The notes beneath the pieces are model-generated. The model did no database searches and was not told the origin of the DNA. It saw nothing but the letters and a program-made list of their open reading frames with translations. From JANXSD01 sp038206385 (GTDB lineage: Bacteria > Bacteroidota > Bacteroidia > AKYH767-A > OLB10), in contig JBBRAW010000003.1 in assembly GCA_038206385.1 (NCBI GenBank), positions 21,467-85,466 on the forward strand: 64,000 nt of DNA, in the 5' to 3' direction. This document shows, piece by piece, positions 43,639 through 51,383 of the stretch (within the stretch, counting starts at the first letter, position 1; each line of letters begins with the position of its first letter). The position numbers and the translations under genes are program-made.

Positions 43639-46600
43639 ATGAAAAAAATATTTCTCCTATTAATTGTTTTATTATCGTTCAATTTATTTGTAGTTGAGGC
43701 GCAAATTTCTGCCAACTGGCACGTAACTGGACCAATAGCATTTCCAACTAATATTTCAGGACAGATAAATGGAATTGGAAGAGTAACACAAATTAAATTT
43801 CATCCAACAGATTCCAATAAAATTTACGCTACAAGTGCTTCAGGTGGATTGTGGGGAAGCATCAATGCTGGATTAAATTGGAATCATCTTGGTACAGACA
43901 ATATGCCTTGGACACAATGTGCCTCTGTATGCATCGACCATACCAATGACTCCATCATTTATTTAGGAACAGGTGATCCGAATTATTATGGACAAGGATT
44001 AGGTATTTGGAAAAGTGTTGATGGTGGAATAACATTTAATCAATCCAACGCGAACATTGGTAACAGAATGGCATTAGAACTTTTAATGGATCCATCCAAC
44101 GATTCAATTTTAATTGCTGCTACCGATGATGGGATATGGAAATCGTATGACGCTGGTAATACGTGGCAAAATAAATTTACCGGAAGTTCTTTTACAGATA
44201 TGAAATACAAAGGAACATCAACTGGAGATACAATTTATGCAGTTACTTATTCCGAATATTACCAATCGGTTGATCGTGGTGAAACATGGACACAAATTAC
44301 AAATGGTGTAGTTATTCCAAATGGAAATGGTGAAGGAATGCGTCTTGGAATTGGTATTGATAATCCTGATGTGATTTATTTAGGAATGGTATCTGATAGA
44401 GGCACAATTTTAAAATCAACAGATGGAGGAATGTCTTTTACAACGGTATATCATAATCTTCAAAATAGTCTTGTTGGTTATGATACAGCCTCAACTGGGC
44501 AAGGAAATTATAATTTCGGAATTACAGTTGATCCATTAAATTCTGATCGCATATTACTTGTTTCACATTGCGTTTGGAGATCAGATGACGGAGGAATTAA
44601 TTGGATTAAACTTACGGATTGGCCTTATGATTGTCATACAGATATGCATCAGATAATTTACAATCCTTATAACCACAACAATTTATTTAATGCAAATGAT
44701 GGAGGGATATTTTTGAGTCATGATGATGGTGATACGTGGGATCCATATTGTGATGGCATTGAAGCAACTGAATGTTATCATGCAGCACAAAGCCAACTGA
44801 AAACAAATATTGTGAGTATTGGAACGCAAGATAACGGCGAACTATTTTATGATAATAACTGGAAAACAAATCGTGGTGGAGATTGGAGTGAAAAAATGAT
44901 TTATGATTTTCTAACTAATAATCGTGTTTATTATTTCAATGGCAATAGAAGAATTATAACAGGTGGTGATCAGTCATGGGCAAATCCTGAAAGCAATCTA
45001 ACAACAATGCTCTTTACTCCATTGCAACCTAATGCTGCAATCGTTGGTGGGAATGATATTTATCGAACATTTAATTTAAGTACCAATCCACCTACATGGA
45101 ATAAAATTGCAACGATAAATCAAACTGTAATGGCTATGGAATTATCTTCAACGGATAGTAATGTTTTATATGTTGTTGTTGCAGGGAATCAAATCAAACA
45201 TAGTATCAATGCATTTTCACAATCACCAACTTTTACAACTACTTTTACACCAGGAAATACGAATGTAGCAACTAGTATTGCATTGGTAAAAAACAATCCA
45301 AATATTGTTTACCTAACTTGTGGAAGTAAAGTTTATCGTTCAGTAAATCAAGGAACATCATGGACAAATATTACATATAATTTGCCAAGCATAAATATTC
45401 TTAAAATATTTCATGATAATTATTCAACAAATGAATCAGTATATGTAGGAACAGCACGTGGCGTTTATTATAAAAATGATACCATGAATACTTGGGCCAA
45501 TTACTCACAAAATTTACCAACTATTTCCGACATTCAAGATTTTATGATGATCAATGATGGAAGTCCGAATACACGATTGCGTGTTGCTTATTATGGACGT
45601 GGTGTTTGGGAGAGCGATATGTTACAACCGAATCAAATTCCAGCATCCGACTTCGATGGTTTTCCAAGAGTAATCTGTCCAGGAAATAGCGTTAATTTTT
45701 CTGATTCATCAACACTAAATACTGCAACAAGGATTTGGAGTTTTCCTGGAGGGACGCCATCCACGGCTACAACAAAAAACGTGACTGTAGTGTATAATAC
45801 TGTAGGCATTTATCCAGTTACATTAGTGTGTACTAATTTAAATGGTAGTGATACAGAAACAAAAAATAATTATATCATTGTACAACCTGCAAATGCATTA
45901 CCAATAACGGAAGGGTTCGAAGGAAATTTTCTACCCTCCTATTTTAGTTTTAAAGATGATGGTGATGATGGTGTAAATTGGATGCAATCAACAACTGTTG
46001 GTGGTTATAGTTTGACTTCCAAATGTGCTTTATTTGATAATTATAATGTTGATGCAGCAGGGAAATATGATGAACTCAGAACGGCCCAATATGATATCAG
46101 CAATGCAAATAATTTACAATTAAATTTTGATGTTGCTTATGCAGCTTATGGTAGTCCTTATAATGATTCTTTAGCAGTACTTTATTCTACAGATTGTGAT
46201 AGTACTTACACATTAATTTATTTAAAAGATCCTACTGCTCTAGCTACTGCTCCTAATAATACTACGTCTACATTTGTTCCTGCTGCTAATGAATGGAGAA
46301 CAGAAACTATTAATCTCACCAACTTAATTGGACAAAATAAAATCACTTTTGCATTTCAAAATAGAGGAAACTTCGGACAAGCATTGTATATCGACAACAT
46401 CAATATTAGTTCGTCAGTTGGATTAAGTGAAAGCGAAATAAAAAATCAAAATATTTCTGTTTATCCAAATCCAACGAGTGGAATATTTTCCTTATCGATA
46501 AATAATAGCACAAAAAATTTATCTTCTTATCAAGTAATAAATAATCTTGGTCAGGTTGTTTTGAAGAATAAAATTGATACTAAACAAAATCCATTAACCC

Positions 46601-46701
46601 AAAGCATCGACCTCTCAAAATATGGTAAAGGGGTATATCTTTTATCAGTGATGGATAATAATGGTAATGTTTTTAAGAATGTTAAGGTTGTGGTGGATTG
46701 A
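43639..46701 (+). CDS. T9SS-secreted beta-propeller protein with PKD and jelly-roll domains
   Basis: The 1020-residue protein has a signal peptide ending VEAQ. A large N-terminal region repeats Asp-box/YCF48-like blades (GLWGSINAGLNWNHLG; GIWKSVDGGITFNQS; GIWKSYDAGNTWQNK; VWRSDDGGINWIKL), as in sortilin-like propellers. A PKD-like domain follows near residue 680 (VICPGNSVNFSDSST...IYPVTLVCTNLNGSDTETK), then a MAM-like jelly roll and a C-terminal T9SS type A sorting domain (ISVYPNPTSGIFSLSINN to NVKVVVD). It should be displayed or released outside the cell. No catalytic motif is visible. A relative survives as a pseudogene at 48848-49362. Confidence 0.88.
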   Translation: MKKIFLLLIVLLSFNLFVVEAQISANWHVTGPIAFPTNISGQINGIGRVTQIKFHPTDSNKIYATSASGGLWGSINAGLNWNHLGTDNMPWTQCASVCIDHTNDSIIYLGTGDPNYYGQGLGIWKSVDGGITFNQSNANIGNRMALELLMDPSNDSILIAATDDGIWKSYDAGNTWQNKFTGSSFTDMKYKGTSTGDTIYAVTYSEYYQSVDRGETWTQITNGVVIPNGNGEGMRLGIGIDNPDVIYLGMVSDRGTILKSTDGGMSFTTVYHNLQNSLVGYDTASTGQGNYNFGITVDPLNSDRILLVSHCVWRSDDGGINWIKLTDWPYDCHTDMHQIIYNPYNHNNLFNANDGGIFLSHDDGDTWDPYCDGIEATECYHAAQSQLKTNIVSIGTQDNGELFYDNNWKTNRGGDWSEKMIYDFLTNNRVYYFNGNRRIITGGDQSWANPESNLTTMLFTPLQPNAAIVGGNDIYRTFNLSTNPPTWNKIATINQTVMAMELSSTDSNVLYVVVAGNQIKHSINAFSQSPTFTTTFTPGNTNVATSIALVKNNPNIVYLTCGSKVYRSVNQGTSWTNITYNLPSINILKIFHDNYSTNESVYVGTARGVYYKNDTMNTWANYSQNLPTISDIQDFMMINDGSPNTRLRVAYYGRGVWESDMLQPNQIPASDFDGFPRVICPGNSVNFSDSSTLNTATRIWSFPGGTPSTATTKNVTVVYNTVGIYPVTLVCTNLNGSDTETKNNYIIVQPANALPITEGFEGNFLPSYFSFKDDGDDGVNWMQSTTVGGYSLTSKCALFDNYNVDAAGKYDELRTAQYDISNANNLQLNFDVAYAAYGSPYNDSLAVLYSTDCDSTYTLIYLKDPTALATAPNNTTSTFVPAANEWRTETINLTNLIGQNKITFAFQNRGNFGQALYIDNINISSSVGLSESEIKNQNISVYPNPTSGIFSLSINNSTKNLSSYQVINNLGQVVLKNKIDTKQNPLTQSIDLSKYGKGVYLLSVMDNNGNVFKNVKVVVD

Positions 46702-46775
46702 AATAGAAGTTTGATAATTACAAACCAGATATTACCCTTTCTTAAGGACTTCGATTTTCTAGGCTTTGCCGCTAT

Positions 46776-46965
46776 AACGAGGGGCTTTACCACCTCGTTA
46801 AAACATTTCACCCTTTCAGGGCTTTGACTTGCAGCTCAGAAGGGATGTCATTCATTAAGGATTGCCTTGAAGCCCCGAAGGGGTGTCATTCTTATCCGAT
46901 GGGCTGTTCCCATCGGATAAGAATAAAAACAACATAAGCCCTGAAAGGGTGAAATAAAACTATGG
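46776..46965 (+). repeat. 190-bp structured unit, left copy, ending at the transposase start
   Basis: The unit begins with an AACGAGG/CCTCGTT hairpin. Arms ATTTCACCCTTTCAGGGCTT (46805-46824) and AAGCCCTGAAAGGGTGAAAT (46936-46955) form a perfect 20-bp outer stem. Within it are a GAAGCCCC...GGGG hairpin and a 16-bp hairpin at 46888-46924 (arms ATTCTTATCCGATGGG and CCCATCGGATAAGAAT). The unit ends in ACTATGG, which holds the transposase ATG. The same unit recurs at 47507-47696. Confidence 0.9.
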
Positions 46966-47414
46966 GACAATCACTCGTAAAAAATTATATACATATAGTA
47001 TTTAGCACCAAGCACCGACAGCCATTAATATATCCTCCAGTAGAGGAAGAATTGCATAGTTACTTAGGAGGCATTTGCAATAAGTTGGAATGCCATGTAC
47101 TAAAAGTTGGAGGCTTTACCGACCATATTCATATCTTATGCATGCTATCGAAAAAGATAGCACTAATGAAACTAATGGAAGAACTTAAATCACATTCATC
47201 AAAATGGATAAAAACAAAAGGAGTTGATTATGCAAACTTTTATTGGCAAGATGGATATGGAGCTTTCTCTGTTAAACCGTCAGAGGTAGAAATAGTGATA
47301 AATTACCTTGCTAAACAAAAGGAACATCACAACAAAAATAAATTTCAAGATGAATACCGTGCATTTTTAAAAAAGTATAAAGTTGAATATGATGAAAAGT
47401 ATGTTTGGGATTAG
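46962..47414 (+). CDS. IS200-like HUH transposase (Y1/RAYT type)
   Basis: The 150-residue protein is a Y1 transposase. It has the HUH metal motif in TDHIHILC (His55 and His57) and a candidate catalytic tyrosine Tyr115 in VINYLAKQKEHH. The line WQDGYGAFSVKPSEVEIVINYL is typical of REP-associated tyrosine transposases and IS200 relatives. These cut and rejoin single-stranded DNA next to a hairpin through a 5'-phosphotyrosine link. The ATG lies at the end of the left 190-bp unit and an equal unit stands downstream, which supports those hairpins as its DNA substrate. It appears intact, with no partner TnpB. Confidence 0.9.
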   Translation: MGQSLVKNYIHIVFSTKHRQPLIYPPVEEELHSYLGGICNKLECHVLKVGGFTDHIHILCMLSKKIALMKLMEELKSHSSKWIKTKGVDYANFYWQDGYGAFSVKPSEVEIVINYLAKQKEHHNKNKFQDEYRAFLKKYKVEYDEKYVWD

Positions 47415-47506
47415 AGATGCCGCACTTTAAAGCGAATCATGAGGCCCCATTTAATGCTGATTATCGCCTTTGAAAGGCTTAGATTTTTTAAGGTTTTATT
47501 GACTTT

Positions 47507-47696
47507 AACGAGGGGCGTTACCACCTCGTTAAAACATTTCACCCTTTCAGGGCTTTGACTTGCAGCTCAGAAGGGTTATCATTCATTAACGATTGACTTG
47601 AAGCCCCGAAGGGGTGTCATTCATTAACGATGGGCTGTGCCCATCGTTAATGAATGAAAACAACATAAGCCCTGAAAGGGTGAAATAAAACTATGG
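47507..47696 (+). repeat. 190-bp structured unit, right copy
   Basis: It has the same order of hairpins as the left copy. The 20-bp outer arms (47536-47555, 47667-47686) are identical to the left ones. The last inner hairpin (CATTCATTAACGATGGGC / GCCCATCGTTAATGAATG, 47618-47656) differs from the left one at four positions per arm, and every change is compensated. It also ends ACTATGG, but the following frame is not a transposase. Confidence 0.9.
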
Positions 47697-47865
47697 AACA
47701 TTAATATGCAAAAATACCATCAGGAATAGAAACAGAAATGAAATAGCTAGGATAATAAACAAAATATATACTACTGAGGATAATTAAAAATATTTGAAAT
47801 ACGAAATCAAAAAAATCTTTTCACCACCCTAGAAACCCCATTTTCAAAAATAAATTAAAAATAAT

Positions 47866-47898
47866 TTTGCGCAACCGAATAATTGCATATATTTGCAA
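47866..47898 (+). promoter_or_regulatory. Promoter and likely autoregulatory operator of the ArsR gene
   Basis: TTTG at 47866-47869, 18 nt, then TATATTTG at 47888-47895 is a strong Bacteroidota promoter. TTGCA (47883-47887) and TGCAA (47894-47898) form an inverted repeat around the -7 box, and GCAACCGA occurs twice (47871 and 47896). A dimeric ArsR-type repressor could bind here and block its own promoter; that step is inferred. Confidence 0.55.
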
Positions 47899-47930
47899 CC
47901 GATCAGTTTCGTAATTAAATAAATTGAATA

Positions 47931-48257
47931 ATGAGAAGAGATGTTTTTCAGGCAATAGCAGACCCAACAAGGCGAGCCATAATATTACTTATTGCATTTC
48001 AAGCAATGACACCAAACGCCATAGCCGAACACTTCGACTCAACACGACAAGCGGTTTCTAAGCACCTACGTATTTTAACAGAATGTGAATTAGTGAAACA
48101 AGAGCAATCAGGAAGAGAAATTTATTATCAAATTAATGAATCAAAATTGAAAGAAATTGATATGTGGCTTGAACAATTCAGAATGATATGGGAGAGCCGA
48201 TTTAACCAACTTGATAAAGTATTACTTACAATAAAAAATAAAAAAATTGGAAAATAA
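47931..48257 (+). CDS. ArsR-family winged-helix transcriptional regulator
   Basis: The 108-residue protein has the ArsR fold. It opens with RDVFQAIADPTRRAIILLI, and the recognition helix lies in AIAEHFDSTRQAVSKHLRIL (residues about 30-49). The wing is ELVKQEQSGREIYYQIN. No metal-binding cysteines are present, so it belongs to the group paired with SRPBCC/AHSA1 proteins rather than to metal sensors. It overlaps the next gene by 11 bp and probably represses its own operon. Confidence 0.9.
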   Translation: MRRDVFQAIADPTRRAIILLIAFQAMTPNAIAEHFDSTRQAVSKHLRILTECELVKQEQSGREIYYQINESKLKEIDMWLEQFRMIWESRFNQLDKVLLTIKNKKIGK

Positions 48258-48744
48258 AACGCAAGTTATAAAAGATTTTAAAGAAAGATCTATTCTCGTT
48301 TCGAGAGAATTTAATGCACCACTAAAAAATGTTTGGCGTGCTTATACGGAGGGTAAACTTTTAGATCAATGGTGGGGACCTGCACCTTGGCATGCAGAAA
48401 CAAAATTGTTGGATTTTACTGCCGGAGGTTTTTGGCTTTATGCAATGGTAAGTCCGGAAGGAGAAAAGCATTGGGGACGAATGAATTATTTATCAATAAA
48501 TCCACATAAAAGTTATGACATTGAAGATGTGTTTTGCGATGAAAATGGAAATGTAATTTCAGAACTTCCAACATCTAAAGGGCAAATAGTTTTTTCGGAA
48601 ACAGAAAATGGAACAAGGGTAGATTTCAAAATGATTTACCAAACAGAAAGCGACTTACAAAAAATTGTTGAGATGGGCTTTGAACAAGGAATCTCAATTT
48701 GTCTTGATCAATTAGAAAGCATGATTAACGAAAACAAAATCTAA
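48247..48744 (+). CDS. SRPBCC/AHSA1 domain protein
   Basis: The 165-residue protein starts at TTG 48247; the first ATG is far inside the domain, so TTG is needed. The START-like fold shows in ILVSREFNAPLKNVWRAYTE, LLDQWWGPAPWHAETKLLDF and GGFWLYAMVSPEGEKHWGRM. The family binds small hydrophobic ligands or assists Hsp90-like partners. Pairs of ArsR and AHSA1 genes are widespread and their ligand is mostly unknown. A 14-bp hairpin follows at 48772. Confidence 0.85.
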   Translation: MENKTQVIKDFKERSILVSREFNAPLKNVWRAYTEGKLLDQWWGPAPWHAETKLLDFTAGGFWLYAMVSPEGEKHWGRMNYLSINPHKSYDIEDVFCDENGNVISELPTSKGQIVFSETENGTRVDFKMIYQTESDLQKIVEMGFEQGISICLDQLESMINENKI

Positions 48745-48771
48745 TTTTTTTTACAACTAATTTAACATATT

Positions 48772-48808
48772 CATATTGGCGGATTTTATTTGTTAATCCG
48801 CTAATATG
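48772..48808. terminator. Hairpin downstream of the SRPBCC gene
   Basis: CATATTGGCGGATT and AATCCGCTAATATG form a 14-bp stem with one G-T pair and a 9-nt loop. There is no T tract on the plus strand, so it may protect the mRNA end rather than terminate. Confidence 0.55.
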
Positions 48809-48847
48809 AAATGTAGTAAAGCAATATTTAGTTTCTTTATACTACTT

Positions 48848-49362
48848 TCACATTATCACAAACATCTTCACATCCGAATACTTTTTACTTTTTAATTTTG
48901 CATAATACAATCCTGGAGGTAAATTTAACTGTTGATCATAATGATCATTTCCAGCTAAAGAAGTTGTATAAACCTTTGCCTCTTTTACATCCAAAATATC
49001 ATTGTGAAGGAATCTGTTTTTTGTTTTGTATCCAACATTAGAATTGTAAAATTTCCATAATTAATTGTTGGATTTAATTCAATGTTGATATCGCTTATGA
49101 TATGCTGCTCATTTTTTCCTGTTAATGCACTTAAATCAGCCGACCAAATCCCACTTCCGAAAGTAGCAAGATACACTTTATCTAATGCTAAATTAAATTC
49201 AATATCTTGAACAATAATGTTTGGCAACCCTACACTCTGACTGACCCATGTTGTTGAATTACTATCCAAAACATAAATACCAATATCTGTTGCTGTCACA
49301 AGCTTATTACTTACAGAAAAAAATTTTATCAATGATGTTCTTTCTAAAAGTAATTCTTTAAA
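48848..49362 (-). pseudogene. Remnant of a T9SS beta-propeller protein
   Basis: Only the last part is left. One YCF48-like blade pair (VTATDIGIYVLDSNSTTWVSQS; DKVYLATFGSGIWSADLSAL) leads into a T9SS sorting domain (INIELNPTINYGNFTIL). The frame breaks near 49005. After a shift it goes on as LHNDILDVKEAKVYTTSLAG and LPPGLYYAKLKSKKYSDVKM up to TGA 48848, the end of the sorting domain. The N-terminal portion and signal peptide are absent. It is a relative of the protein at 43639-46701. Confidence 0.75.
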
Positions 49363-49486
49363 TTAGCCAATTACTTTAATAAAAAACAAAGAAGGCAATA
49401 GGAAAAAATAATTCGTCCGTCTTCAAATGTTAAGTAAAAATCTTATGCGATGCAAATCATATTTATGTTAAAAGAAAATTAATTTT

Positions 49487-50140
49487 ATGGATCAGGAACT
49501 TCAAGAACTTTTTAATGATACGAAAATTGCTTTCGAAAAATCGCCAATAAAGAAATTTGCTGATGACAAAAGTGCTAAGTGGGCTTATACAATTTCTTCA
49601 ACGGAATTACAGCAAGGAAAAAATCTTCTCGTAGAATTTAATTGGGAAGTTGAATCAAAGCAAAAATATACTGCGCAAGAATTTATTCCAACTATCAACT
49701 TTAAAGGATTACATCTCAATAAGGAATTAGGATCATTACAAAAAATTTATCGACCATTGTTAGAATATTTTCCTGCTGAAGAAATTGATGATGCTGTTCG
49801 TTCCAATTTTTGTTTTTTTAGATCTAAACAAGAAGACCAACTTACACAAACAGATCTAGATTTATCAACTCCTCTCTTCTTAAAATTTATTGACATCATA
49901 AAACCCAAAAGCATAATAGGATTTTCTAATAATCTCAAAAATTATTTTATCTATCATAAACTTTGCAGTGATTTGCAGAAATTAGAAATCCCATCCAACA
50001 AAAGAATGTTACTCGTTGCAAAAGGAATTTTTAAACGCCACGATCAAAACATTCCAATCTATTTCCTTCCACATCCCGATGCTAAACTTACTTCATCTGC
50101 AAGAAAAGAAGCTTGGAACTTTTGCTTTAAAGAGAATTAA
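49487..50140 (+). CDS. Possible uracil-DNA-glycosylase-superfamily protein
   Basis: The 217-residue protein is soluble. Its order of motifs is reminiscent of the UDG superfamily: an N-terminal helix region, VRSNFCFFRSKQEDQL as a possible active-site strand, PKSIIGFSNNLKNYF, and IYFLPHPDAKLTSSARKEAW, where HP-x-S/T is the usual leucine-loop start. The catalytic Asp/Asn pattern of classical UDG is not clear, so the family assignment is weak. It lies 5 nt before a phosphoesterase gene on the same strand. Confidence 0.4.
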   Translation: MDQELQELFNDTKIAFEKSPIKKFADDKSAKWAYTISSTELQQGKNLLVEFNWEVESKQKYTAQEFIPTINFKGLHLNKELGSLQKIYRPLLEYFPAEEIDDAVRSNFCFFRSKQEDQLTQTDLDLSTPLFLKFIDIIKPKSIIGFSNNLKNYFIYHKLCSDLQKLEIPSNKRMLLVAKGIFKRHDQNIPIYFLPHPDAKLTSSARKEAWNFCFKEN

Positions 50141-50145
50141 TTAAA

Positions 50146-50661
50146 TTGAAAATACTTCTTTTGTCCGATACGCATTCTTATATGGATGATGCAATATTAA
50201 ATCATGTAAAAGATGCTGATGAAGTTTGGCATGCTGGTGATATTGGTAAGATTGATGTCGCTGATAAAATTAAAACGTTGAAACCATTGCGAGCGGTGTT
50301 TGGAAACATCGATGATCATATTGTTCGAGTAAGTTTTCCTGAAGATTTAATTTTTGATTGCGAAGGGCTAAAGGTGATGATCACACACATCGGCGGAAGC
50401 CCAGGAAAATATATTCCTCGTGTTCGAATACTCATTGACGAACATCATCCTGGCATATTTATTTGTGGACATAGTCATCTTTTGAAAGTGATGCGCGATC
50501 CGAAAAAGAAAATGCTTTATATGAATCCAGGTGCTGCAGGTATTCATGGATTTCATAAAGTTAGGACCATGCTTCGCTTCAAAATTGAACAAGGAAAAAT
50601 TCTTGAATTAGATGTGATTGAACTTGGTCTCCGAGGAGCATTACCTCAGTCGGTCGGCTGA
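50146..50661 (+). CDS. YfcE/MJ0936-type metallophosphoesterase
   Basis: The 171-residue protein has all five calcineurin-like metal motifs: LLSDTHSY (D-x-H), HAGDIG (GD), FGNIDDH (GN), VMITHIGG (H) and FICGHSHL (GHSH). Relatives hydrolyse phosphodiesters in vitro. The in vivo substrate is unknown. The start is TTG at 50146, since MKILLLSDTHS is the normal N-terminus. Its last 21 bp overlap the convergent DUF4293 gene. Confidence 0.9.
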   Translation: MKILLLSDTHSYMDDAILNHVKDADEVWHAGDIGKIDVADKIKTLKPLRAVFGNIDDHIVRVSFPEDLIFDCEGLKVMITHIGGSPGKYIPRVRILIDEHHPGIFICGHSHLLKVMRDPKKKMLYMNPGAAGIHGFHKVRTMLRFKIEQGKILELDVIELGLRGALPQSVG

Positions 50662-51123
50662 ACGAACCAAATCATCATCCTTTTTAATCGCTCTTCCAGC
50701 TAATCGAATAAAGAGTAGTGGCAAAACAACAAACATCGCTGCTAATGAGAAATTCAAAATATGTCCTGGACCAATAGTTATGCGTAATTGCTCGGTATCA
50801 AAAGCAAGTAAAACGATCAATAAAACTTGAATTAAGGTTAGAAATCCACAATATTTTAATTGCATTTTGCGATTTTTAAAATTAAATATCGTCGCTAATG
50901 AAATAATTACAACGAGTGAATTGATAATAATGAGCGGCCAAAAGCGCATCTGAAAAGTAGCAACATTATTCAAAACTGAATCCACGCTTAATAGCGAAAA
51001 CCTATAACTAGCTGCATCAACAGCAGTTACACCAGGAATAAGAGTAAATATTGGGGTGAAAAATAAAATAATTCCACATAAAGCAGCTAACAATAAATAG
51101 ATGGATTGGATACGTTGTAGCAT
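50641..51123 (-). CDS. DUF4293 family membrane protein
   Basis: The start was set to ATG 51123 (MLQRIQSIYLLLAALCGIIL), the usual N-terminus of this Bacteroidota family; a longer frame from 51195 adds an extra segment. The 160-residue product has four membrane helices: SIYLLLAALCGIILFF, FWPLIIINSLVVIISLATI, YCGFLTLIQVLLIVLLAF and FSLAAMFVVLPLLFIRLA. The function is unknown. It overlaps the phosphoesterase gene tail to tail by 21 bp. Confidence 0.82.
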   Translation of the reverse strand: MLQRIQSIYLLLAALCGIILFFTPIFTLIPGVTAVDAASYRFSLLSVDSVLNNVATFQMRFWPLIIINSLVVIISLATIFNFKNRKMQLKYCGFLTLIQVLLIVLLAFDTEQLRITIGPGHILNFSLAAMFVVLPLLFIRLAGRAIKKDDDLVRSADRLR

Positions 51124-51383
51124 AAATGAGATCGATAAGAATGCAAAGATGTTAAATACCATGTTCATAAAAAACAGATGAGAAAAAGGAAACAAAATTT
51201 GTATTGCAATCGTAATTATTGTATTATTGCGGTGTAATTAAGCGGCTGCGATTTTTATCTCCCTGACAATTACAGATTATATGTTCTATTTGTTCTGAAC
51301 GATATCTCCCCTACTGTTCCCCAATTAAATTCCCTGCATCAGCTATTGCAGAATCATTATTAAACATTTTAATCCCCTTTTAC

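Larger units (their letters stand above)
46776..47696 (+). mobile_element. HUH transposase gene bracketed by two direct structured units
   Basis: The left unit (46776-46965), transposase gene (46962-47414), a 92-bp spacer with a small GCCTTTGAAAGGC hairpin, and the right unit (47507-47696) form one block of about 920 bp. The units are direct repeats, each of exactly 190 bp. This differs from a standard IS200, which has short imperfect ends, and is closer to a RAYT with its REP/BIME repeats. Element borders and target-site preference cannot be fixed from one copy. Confidence 0.65.

Noticed and set aside
46962..47414. Complete IS605-type element with tnpB
   Set aside because: No TnpB-like gene is present on either side; only the Y1 transposase and its structured units are seen.
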